Positions 47,201-59,200 of a stretch of 64,000 nt of DNA are shown here, one piece after another. The stretch covers positions 399,185-463,184 of the forward strand of contig NW_020653397.1 of assembly GCF_003589595.1 (NCBI RefSeq), read 5' to 3'. The notes under the pieces are model-generated. The model had not been told where the DNA came from. It did not search any database and was given only the letters and a program-made list of their open reading frames with translations. Every line of letters begins with the position of its first letter. Position 1 is the stretch's first letter. This DNA is from Hyposmocoma kahamanoa. Lineage: Eukaryota > Arthropoda > Insecta > Lepidoptera > Cosmopterigidae. The translations under genes and the position numbers were made by a program.

Positions 47201-50200
47201 TCAAAACTAATTCCCTCATATAATAGAGCCATCAAACCTGTTCTACTTCACCTTCTAACCTCAAAAGGCCGTCTTGTCTATTTAGATCTGGCAAGACATA
47301 AAGGGAAGTGTAAAAACACACAAGTGCCAACATCACGCGTCTATTGTAACTGTGTACTAACAAGCAAGTCTAATTATGCGCTAAATCGATCGAGCAAGGT
47401 TGCCGGTTGCCAGCCCACGATATATCGTGACCGCTGCCTCAATAATGCAGTCCAAGTGAACTTGACTTTAGGGCTCCATTTTTTGAGCTACAATTTTTGT
47501 CTTTCCTTTAGTACTATTTTGTTTCATATTTCACTTGTGATAATAATTTATTAATGAAGAGAAATAATGTTTTAATTTCCTTATAGATTTAGATTTATAC
47601 AGTTTTTAAGACGGCGGAAGTGTCCCTTATCTTTAAAAAATATGACTTAAGTGTTGTAGGCAAAATAATTCTTTCTTATGTCAGTTCAGTATTTTTTTCT
47701 ATTAAATATATATAAATATTTATGACCCTATAAAATGTTTTCCATGTGCTGTAAATTAACCTGTTCCGTGTCTCAAACCAATTTTTAACGTTGCAATCAA
47801 TTTATTTGTTGAGAAAAAAATTTCGGAACTGACTTAGATATATACTGTTCTTTAAAGGTAGACGCTGTCTATTTTGATGAATTGGTATGCCATCTGACGC
47901 TACGCGGCGTAAGCAACAAAGTTGGGACAGAAAGTGATGACAGCGCTGATTTCAGCGGCGTGTTTTGGTAAACGCCACTATGTGCCTCGTGTTTGTGTTA
48001 TTTTGACAAGCGTTTGATCTTGGAAAATTAGTTGACATGAGCGACCAGTTTTTGGTGACATTAAAGATTGTTAAAAAGTAACTCGGCGTTTATTTGTCAT
48101 TCATCATAATCTACATGCCACCTCTTCATCTTACAATCAGAAATGTTGTGCACCACATAAGTCTAGATTCATTCAAGTAAAACAGAAAAGGTGGTGACGT
48201 AATACCCGTTACATGTGAGTTAAAAAGTGTCTAGTGCATGTAGGTCGGTAGTGAACTTACCTAAACGTTTGGCATTGCGCCAAAAGCCCAAAATGGCAGA
48301 ATAGTCCGAACCATGTATGTATGAAAAGCAAACTTCTTGCGAAACCTTTACGTTTCTAGTTTCTAATTATCTTTTCTCTAGTGACAAACAATAGTTATTT
48401 TCATTCCCCGAATACTTATAAACGTGGCAACTATAAGTTGAAGACTTAGTACGTACCCGTTTGTGCTAAACCAATAATTTCGATTCGAAACTAAGCATCC
48501 CTAAAACGATCCATAGTTCTGTCCCTAAGCAAACGTCAGCTGTAAGTTTCTGGATCGTGTCCAAGTAGGGCGGAGGCTTCATGCAGTACTGATTGTTGAA
48601 ACAAACTGCTTTCGTGTTTGCGTGGTTTCCTGGCATTGGCTCAAAATGGTGTTCACGATTAACACTAGCGGAGAATGTCCACGGCACGGGGAATTTGTTT
48701 CCATATATAAAAGTTTACCTTTTTCATGCTGGCAGAACACAAAAAGTAGATGACGTCTTTAGTTTATATGGTACATTTTATTCTAGGGCTTTCATTGATC
48801 GTTGCCACATTTAGAATCCGCCACACATTGTGCGACGTAAAGTAATAGCAATATTTGCCTATCATAACTTGTAACTATTAGATAACAAGAACTAAACTTC
48901 TAAATCAAAGAACATCAACTGTCAGCTTTATGTCCGTTTTATTGTAGCGCAAATAATGCCTCGAGATAGGCAGCGCAGTAAAACTTTATGATCTAAACTA
49001 GAACGTAAGAACCTTTTGAAGAGGCCATTTTCAATTTACGTCGTTGTACCACTTTCATCTTATGTAACACACCACGCTGCGAACCTATCATGCAATGAAT
49101 TTGTCCCCATAAAATACCAACTGCCTTTGCGAAGTTCTAAACTGAAATAAAACAAATTTTTGAATGGATGCCAAGTGTGTCGGCCAATGGAGCCTTGAGA
49201 GTAACCTAGTTGCCATTGAGTCTCCCAGAACCCTGACGCCAGGTGGTCTGGTGCTTTCCGAGGTCATATATAAATTAAAAAGCAATGGACGCATCTAATT
49301 TTCTGTTACAGAATTCACATTCTGACGCGTGATGTATCAGATATGTTGTCGCAAGGTTGATTATCAATGCGCTTTAATGTTTTAAAATAATGTTATCGAT
49401 GGCATATAAAATAAAAATATCATATACAGCAATATCACTCTGTCGACGTCATTGAGCTATTCTTGCAAGCAATATTGTTGATGATTCAATAAGCACGAGT
49501 GCCACAGCTAAGATGGGAGTAAAACCTTTTTGAATATGACTTGATTTTCTGCTAATAACTGCGAAGCCCTATAGTAGGTGATATAATGCCCTTAACCTAG
49601 TTATGATTAGTTCCACTGCAACTCAGATATGACGGACGCGTGTCGTGTTCTAGGAAAAGTGACGTCACAATTCGTTTAACACAGAAACTTCCAATTTTTA
49701 CATTTAATAAGTAAACATTCTGCTATGTCATTCATTCATTATTCAAATTGTATTTACCTTTACTTTACCAGTAAAGTGTTACTTTTAAATTACCAGTTCG
49801 TAACTTTTGTTCCTGTTATCAGATAATATTTGAATCTGTACATACGTATTGAAATTACTCAATACCCACGTGCACCGTTTAGATTGGGTCACAGCCACTA
49901 AACATCAGCAGGAACTAAAACGTCTTCCATAAATATAACATCTATTTGCTGCATTGTGCCCTTAACCTACTTAAAGCGATGGTCTCTATTCAGCACCAAC
50001 TCTGAAACGTCATACCTTTGTCTAGGAGGACAGCAGCACAAAGACGGCTTTCCGCCGCCGCCGCCCACGTCGCGTCGCCCGTCCAATATGTTTCAATTGA
50101 GTCGCATCCCGCCGTCCCGTCTCGGTTGACCCCGTTTCACTAGAGCGTGCTGCTAGGTGTATGGTCAATTATTTATTATAACCTTTATGTACTGGTAAAA

Positions 50201-53200
50201 GTGGTTTCCCTAATAATTTATTTATTACTATATTATTATATATTACTAATTTCCCTGGATAATAAAAAACATACCACAGCTACATTCAAAACCATGAATT
50301 TTGGTAGTTATGCGGCTTGATTTTCTTCAATAGTCTGCTTTTTCTTTTTCCTCGCAAATTAGTACATATTATTCGTATTTATTTCTTGTGTGATATAACA
50401 TTCACATTTCATTTTTTTTTGTATAAAGCTCATATAATACAACAATCATTTCATATATTATCAATTTAAATAATTTTTACGTGGTATAATATTGCGAGCA
50501 ATGGAGCGTAGCGTCAGATGAACATCGCTCGCCTAATAGTAATCTGCTCTAATTAATGGAAGATTGATAAAGAAACTTAATATATGCTACCAAGGCGATG
50601 CACACGTACGATATTCTTCGCCAAGTAGGACACACCAGTGTTCAAAACGTTATCCACATATTCCTACATTTTTGTTCCAAAACTTGCACAGAAAATTTTA
50701 CATACGACATATGGAGAACTGTGGCGTTTCTCTAAACAGGAAACGTGCCATATCGACCTACCGAACCACACGTAGTTGAAACCGCAAGCGTTTCAGAGTC
50801 ATCAAACTTGCCGTTTGGTTGGGTAATCTCCTTAGTGGCTTTTGAAACCTCCATTCCCTGTCTCACGCCAGTATCTTGTAGTATAAGGACTTAGTTTTTA
50901 TTCTCTCCCGTGGTTGGTTAGAGTTTATTTGATAATGACTGCTTAATTTGTACCAGTGGTACCATCTATATATTATTACGTTACAAGCGTAGTAAAAATT
51001 GTCATTAGACACTCGTATATGATCTTTGCAGATAATTGGATCATGACCAGTTGCATTATATACCTACGTTTCCACGCATAACTTTGCAATAACTTCTAAT
51101 AGCTTCAGCATTCAAGGTTTTATATCTCGATTCTGGCAATCCTCCTCTCATTAATTTGTTAACGATAATTGCATATACATATAACGGCTATCGGTCGCCA
51201 CGGCTCGCTGTTTGGCTTTGGCAGCAATGGCCATTTGGGATGAAATGTGCTCCAATGACTGTTGCCACAATTTATTGCTATTTAAGGTGCGTATAAATCA
51301 TGTGGATATTTTGCAGAAATAAATGACTTAAGAAATGGAACTAGTTGAGAGTAAGAAGTGCTGCTGGTTTAGAATTACTAGCCTCTAATTCCAGTTAGAA
51401 AAAGTATAATGTCATAAATAACTTAAAAACCATTGTCAAGTTTTTGAAGGAATTACTATTGGTCCCATGACGCCCTTTTCTCACGAAATGTAGCTGCTCC
51501 TTGTGAAACAGCTTGGACAGGGAAGTACTGCCACCATACCTGTTTCGGCCGCCAAGCAGTAATGTGAGCATTGCTTTACTGCATTCCGGTTTTGAAGGGT
51601 AAGGGTGCTGGTCAACTTAATGTCTCAGGTGACAAGCACAGTATCAGTGCCTCTAAGATCTTTGCGATTAAAGATCTGAGTGGCATTGCAACTGGGTGTG
51701 TCGCTTATCCACTAGACTCACGTCTTGTTTTTCCCGTCACTTATGCAAAAAAAACGTAAATTTCTTGACTGATTATGAAGACGCTGCGAGTTCATGTAAG
51801 GGATCCAAAGCGCATTGGCCGTATTGACATAAAACATTATAGTCGGATGATTTTTAATCAACGTACAGTGATTGGATTGCAGGTATTATCGGTGGCCTTG
51901 ATTGAGCCGCTCATTTCGTGTCAGAGGTCGACATATTATTGAGATATTTTAGCATTCGAGTAAATAACAATTATCTGTACCAACTAAACTCGTCCATTTT
52001 ATTGTGACCCTCACTGTGACTCCAAAATGTACATTGCATAGCACTCGTAGACGAAGCTGACGATGATCCTTCATTTTATTAGTTCTTTAGGCGAATGTTG
52101 CCTACTTTTGTTTCTTATATTTTTTCTTTACCACAAAAAAAATGGTTCTTACCAAAAGTCTCTGGTTACCGAATTTCACATGAAGACCCGAAAATTATTT
52201 TCTTTACGTTGTCTAGTCGCCTGCATCATCATTGTACGTTCCTCTGCTAAGCACGTAATCCAATGCGAATTCAAGATTTCACAAGTTGTTTCCAGGCTGT
52301 GAATCTTCTTCGACGTACAGGTTCCATCACGATATTTCCTTTCACCGCTAGCGAGAGAGAGGAATTACTACTAACATACTCAAATATTTAGAAGTTAAAG
52401 TCACAAGAATATTCATAACACTCAGGGATTTGAACCTCTCAAATGAGAAGCAATTAGGCTACTGTCGACGGCAACGAAATGTACACATTACGTACCTTTA
52501 ATATGTATATAAAGTATACACGTACTAAATTACAATCAAGCAAACCCGTAACCGTTTGTTAAATTGTTATAATATTGTACTCATTAAACATTTGCCAACG
52601 TATAACGTATTATTTGTGGAAATATACATTTCAAGGGGCGGTTGTACGCGCTCGTACAATTATATTTATCTTCACAGAAACCCAAATTCAGAGACATCTA
52701 AAACAGGCACTTAAACGAATTTTAAAGAAAAACCGACGTGTACTCTTCAAGGGCGATGGTAGCTTAATGGGGCAACGATTGCTTCTCATTTGAGGAATCT
52801 ACGATTTGACCCCTTTGGCGTCATAAAAATAAAAGATTTTAATTCGAACGTAATCCTATCTAACAAACTTGGATTAGTTTGTCTCATAATACACGAATTT
52901 CAAATAGCTTGTTAGTAATACGACTTCTTCCTATCGTATCGATGGCACAGTCTATATTATCGCAGCCCAGAACTTGATCACGTCACTCTGAATTGTGCAT
53001 AGGACATGTTTGCCATCGTGGTGAAAGAATCCCTTGTTACCCGAGCATAACTAAGTTACATTCTTACTTATAATCGAATGTTGGGTTTCTTATAGCTACA
53101 ATGGTGGTAAAATGTAGTGTTATCGCCGTAACACCTTACCGCTGACTGTGAAGCTGCAACCAGCGGCATAGCCTTTCGCTAACAGCGAAAGGAAATATCG

Positions 53201-56200
53201 TGATGGACCCTGCATGTCGAAGGAGGTTCACAATCATTCGAAAACGTGTGATATCCTCAACCCACATTGGGCCAACGTGGCGGAATATACTTAACACTCC
53301 TTAGAAAAGACCAACGGGACACACAATGTGTTATGATCTTTGTTTCAGTACACGTTAAGTTGATTTCTGATCACGCGGATCGCCTTCCGCTCGTAACAGA
53401 TTATTTACAACTGCGCTTTTGCAATCGCAATTTGATGGATGGCGCCGTAGACCAGAAATATGGTTTGTGTGATATTTTGCTACGCGATTTTCAACTGTTT
53501 GGCTTAGAACCTTCGAATTGTGGGGGTCTGTATTACCTTGTGATATTTCCCGATCGTCTCGACTTATTGGCTTATATCGCGGAATCGTGTATTGGCTTCT
53601 TCGAGACGCCATTGGTTTGTTTGTATGTAGGTATAGTACAGTTTTCTGTCGTTCTATCTTTTACGAGGTGTTACACATTTTAACGAGTAGGCTTTATCAC
53701 AGACAATATTAAATACAAAACCACTAAAGGTAGGGTGCACATGCTGTCTTATTGCTAGAAAGGAATCACTTCCAGGAAATTTCGGGGTAACAGGATAAAC
53801 TTTAAAAAAATAATGATATTTTATTTACGCCTTATTCGTTTGGTATGCTTACCTTACTGTAAAGCATGTGATCAATTGAGAAAGACTTGTACACACTAGT
53901 GGATTTTATGTGACTATAGACAGTACCAAGAAAGATGTTCCATTATGTGTTCAACGCTATAAGGTTAATTTTCAAGGTAATTATCGAAACGTACTATTTC
54001 AAGTATAAACCATCGATACTAAATTAAAATCACTGACATTTGGTAAACATTTTAACTAAGTGTTAGTAGGCATAAACATTATAAACTGTGCGGAGTGAGT
54101 GGTTACAATTAAGGAGTCACCACACTTATTATCACGGAATAGCATTAAGTCGAGTCGAATAAGAGCGAAAAAATGCTTGAGCATTTCGCATCGGCGGTCC
54201 GAGCGGAACGGAAACGAGCAACGTTTTTTCCTAATTTAATTTTCAAAATAAAACTTTTCCTAACCGCCTCAAGCCGAATCCGCGTTAATGAGCGTAGTTA
54301 CTCCCCAAATACGAGTATGAACTGTCACTTGGTCAATTGACGTCGTAATAAAAAGTTCTTATTACTATTATACAATTATTGTATCAGTCTCATATCTTTC
54401 CACATAAGTTTTGTTTATAGTGCCCTTCCCAATCAACCTCTTGGTTGTGCGGAAAGGGCATTATGACCTGTGCGAACGAACCTGCACAGGGACCATCTAA
54501 GTCAGGTCCTAACCCCGTATCAACACGTTTGCACGGACTTCGTCCGGTTCTTTGTAAGGCTAGTGCCTTAGGTGATCCGCCCACCTACAGCTATTTTCTA
54601 GATAGGTACCGGACCTGTAGGAACGCTCACTTCCCGTCGCGCTCCGCACGACTAACGGTTGCCACCACTGAGCCGCCGACTCTAAGCCGACTACCAAATC
54701 TCCTCATTGGTGGCGGAGCTGTAAGGTACGCTCATTTCCCGACGCCGAATGAACGGCGTCTCTCCAGTTCCCAAATTCCTACGCGGCCGGAGGGACCGGA
54801 AGATGTCTAGCTCATCCTCTGCTCTCTCTCCGGGCTACTGCCGGAGATGCCAAGTAGCATGTCCTGCGACAATGTATGGACATAGCCACCGACTTAAAGG
54901 GCAGCTCACGTGCCCCGCGCGTCACCTCGCCTCAGGCCCTCAACTAGACCGCTACTGAGACGCGCTAACTGCGCGCGGGACGAACGGCCCGGGCACACAC
55001 CGCCGGGGCAGACGAACGTGTCCGTTCCCTGAAGCTAACCACAAACCCCGGCGAGTCCATACCCAAGTCCGGGTCCGCAGAGACGCCCGTGAAGGCTGGC
55101 GGACTAGAGGACTGGCGGAGGTCTTGGCCCGGACGCCCGCCGTACTCTGGTATTGCCGTCGAGCCCGTAGTCTCTCCGGAAAACCCTATCTCTCGGGTCG
55201 GTAACTAGGGACAACAATTACTGTATCAATAATAATACGAAAGCTCGTGTACAGATGCACTGTTTCGCTACGTATGTTCACTACTTTCTTTCGTTTCAAC
55301 AAACATGTCTGCCGCCGACAGAGCTAAAATAAAAAACAGTTGTTTCTTTCAGTGACATTGCATGCGACGCATGACGGGTACAGAATTTAAATAATTGCTA
55401 CCGAAATATTCGTAAACAAAACCTACTTTATTCCACCGACGGACACCTTAAGCCCTGAATAAGCTCATTTACTGAACTTGCCCTGAAAACAGATCCAGAG
55501 AGGATCTTCCAGCGAGGATCTTTCTTTAAATTGACTATTTAATAAATTCTTCACAAAGCAAAGCTTTAAAAGCTGCGTATACAATTCTTTGATAAAATCC
55601 TTGTACAGCGTTCCAGAGCTTTGCTTCCTTTCAAGGCACTTTCCTTTGTTACCGATCTTATCCCCGGGCTTTCGGTGTTTTCTTGTAATACCACTTTCTA
55701 AAGAAAATTCATAAGCTTTGACAGGACCCGGCAGTGACGTTGTAAAGTTTAAGATTGTCCATCGTGTAGATTTTTTATTATCGGGAATTATGGACACTCG
55801 CACAATGTCAAGGATACTAATTATTATTTCTCGTTAGAGCTCCTTAGAGTATTATTGTTAAAGCTATACGGTCGGTTTTGTCGCGAACTCTGACATTTTG
55901 CGGGAAAATTTGATATACATACATTTGAAATTTTCTCGCGCTTGGAATGCGTATATTTGTTATTTAGAATGTTCGTGAAGATGGACATCTTTTATGAAAA
56001 GATACGACACGTGTGTCATTTGACAAATCGCTCATTTGGTGCTACACTACACAATTATACTTGTTATAATGTTACAGGAGATGGATTTAATTGATTTTTA
56101 TTGTCACAAATTATATAATCATAATACGTGTTTTGACATACTTAAATCAATTTTTCCAAAATTTATTCAATATAGCACAAAATGTAGCGCCAATTACATT

Positions 56201-59200
56201 AATATAGCACCTTCTTCTTCTTGGAATGCCATCTCCTACGGGAGGTCGGCTATCGTTATAGCTACTTGGATCCGTGAAGTTGCGACTCGGAACAGTTTTG
56301 TGGTACTCATGTTAAACCACTGCAACATTTTGAAGCCATATGGTTTTTCCACGACCACTTCTTCTACGGCTCTGGATTTTTTTCTTGCAGTTTTCTCTCA
56401 TTTGGTGCTACGAAATGAGCGAAGTAAGATATACTTTATATCAGGGGTAATTTTAAATTTTATTATGAATGTGCTTAGTTTCACAATACTCTTGCACATT
56501 ATGCTAATTAGGACTTGGAACCTCAATGCGCGCGATGGGTTTAGGTATGAATTGTTTAACTCGTTCATTAACATAATACCCATACGAATGCCTGCAGTGT
56601 GTACAAAAGGTTCAAAGTGTAGGGTGATGGTCGTATTCATGATAACAAACAAGTTTCACCTAAACGTACACACACTCATAGCCTCGCACTAGGTAAACCC
56701 TGTATCGCGGGTGCCATGGACACACACATGGACAACCACAAATCCCATAAATAAATGTAGGCCTTACAAATATTTCTCCCGACTCGGGAATCGAACCAGG
56801 CACTTCTGCGGCAGTCCACCATGGTAACCGTTCGGCCGCGGAAGCAGTTAAACGTAAAATAAATGTGATTGGTTTTTGTAATAACCAGCTGGTACACATT
56901 TATAAATAACTTGTGTTCGCCGCTGTACTTGAAAACCTAGTATAAATCACAAATCATAATATAAAATAATTGGCTAATGAAAACAAAGCCCTCGGCGGTA
57001 CCTGCCAAATGAATTGAGGAGCATCCAAAAAATGTACCTCCTACAAAACGCTGGCTCCGACTCCTCTCCTTATCAATTACGCATACACGTGCCGAGAATG
57101 CGTAACGACGTCGCATTGGCTCGATAAAATCGACGGGGTATTTATTGCCGTAACATTGTAATGTTTGTCTTTGCATTACACATGAGCTACGAAAAATATC
57201 AAACAAGTACAATGAATGTAGCTCGAATTTTCAACGCTTTTTTTTACTCTTTATTTAGTTAGGGACTTTAATCGTTACTGAAAATATCAGCCCCGGTAGA
57301 GAAACAATACCTCAAGAAAACACTTAATAAAATCCAGACAGATAAATCAAAATACCTACTACCTCACCAAATATATATACAAAATCTCCGCAGCGCTACA
57401 TGTTGGCTCCGAGAAAACAGATTGACACCACCCAACATTAAATGTACGGAAACCAGCCTGTGCAAATAACCTCGCTCTGATAGGCTCCGTCCGAACACGC
57501 TCCATGAGCAAATGATGTACATCCTCAGGAGTCCCACACACTTCGCAATTCGGTGACTCCACCCTCCTCATCAAATACAAAAATTTGTTTAATGGAACGT
57601 GTCCGGATCGAAGCCTATGCGCGCTAACAATTTGACCCCTGTTTAACTTAACAGTCAAACCAAAGGATACGAGGAGGCTCAGTCTGCATGGTTTTGTACC
57701 AGATTCCTTTTTCCTGATACTTCATATCGAAATATTCCTTACAACGAGAACATAACACCTGACTTCAGATAAGTCAGGTACAATGTCAACCTCAGGCCCC
57801 TCTGAAGCAGCTGCAAAGGCTGCCCAGTCCGCTTCCTCATTCCATAACAATATGTGACAGCCCCATTGCAACCTCAAGCACCCCCCACTAACACTTCTGT
57901 CTTAAATCAGTAATTAGCAAAGTGATCGTAAAATACTTATAGCATTGAAATTTGACCATCTTCAATTAGCGAACTTTGAAAACCAATATTACAATTATGT
58001 TATATCGAGTTCTTGGATATTCGCATTTGCTTTTGGATCTAAATCTGGATCTCACCCATAGATGGTTCTGTAAATGGTCCATCCGGGCCAGTACCACCAA
58101 ATCTCATCATATCACATTTGCACTGAGAAAAGGAAACTGTAATCCACTAAGACTTGGTAATGAAACATTACCACGTTCAGATTGTGTGAAGTATCTTGGT
58201 TTTCACTTGGAAGCATCACATAAAACGAAAAAGTGATGAAGTCAATCTCAAATATCGCAACCTTCACTGGCTCATGGGAAGAAATTCAGCATTATCAGTA
58301 GACAACAAACTCCTAATCTATAACTCGGTCTTAACACCCATGTGGACGTACGGTATTCAGCTGTGGGGTGTGGCTAGAAAGAGTAATATACTTTGTCTCC
58401 AACGAGTGCAGAATTGTATCCTGAGGGCAATGCCCCTTGGTTCCCTCGTAATGAAGAGAACCATGATCATCTAAACGTGATATCGGTAGCTGTTGAGATT
58501 GACCGACATAAAACTAAGCACAAAGAACGACTATCCTGCCACCCGAACCCACTCATCGCGGAACTTCTAGATCCATCAGCCATGGTCAAACGGCTTAAGC
58601 GAGGCCATGTTCTATAGTTGGGAGGTGCGGCACTAGTCGCTCCACCAAAAACGTCTTCTCACGTTTCGCTTTTTTGAGAAAGATTCGCTTATGGCGGCCG
58701 ATTGCAAATAAAATAATAATACAAAAAATAATTACCTACGTTTCCTTCTCTTTATTACGACAGACTGTCAACCCTAAACCTTGCTTTGTTTAAAGAATAG
58801 GTTAGTCGAAATAAATACTTTCATTGACATTTTCTTCACCTACTACGAGGATTGACATTTTTAATCTTGAATCCGTTACCCACAATTCGCACGTTCCAAT
58901 TTAATATAATTTATCCATGAACTGGAGCTGTGGGAGTAATAAAAAGCTACTAAAATTGACATAAATGTTATAAATTAAGAACTTCCTGGACACAGGAGAA
59001 TATCGTGTCAGCGGGACTGAATTGATATTTTCCGACTACATATTATCTAGTGGAATTATTAAAATATTTAAAATCGCCCAGTGTCGAATTGCGAAAGCTC
59101 CGAGAAATGGAGAAAACGTAATAAACAATTTCGAGAATGATTTTGGTTAGCGCAAGACTGCTTGTAATGAGGCAGCACATTCACGCCCATATAAATAAGT

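Noticed and set aside
53267..53683. 138-codon plus-strand frame
   Set aside because: It begins inside an RTE 3' tail and continues into sequence with no recognisable protein features.
54445..54958. Two overlapping frames (121 and 69 codons) including a Cys-containing stretch
   Set aside because: They lie in the GC-rich inserted segment, where stop codons are rare by composition, and no domain is visible.
56036..56692. 218-codon plus-strand frame
   Set aside because: Its central part resembles a dispersed, probably antisense LINE-derived segment, its 3' part overlaps the start of a SINE copy, and composition is that of AT-rich non-coding DNA.
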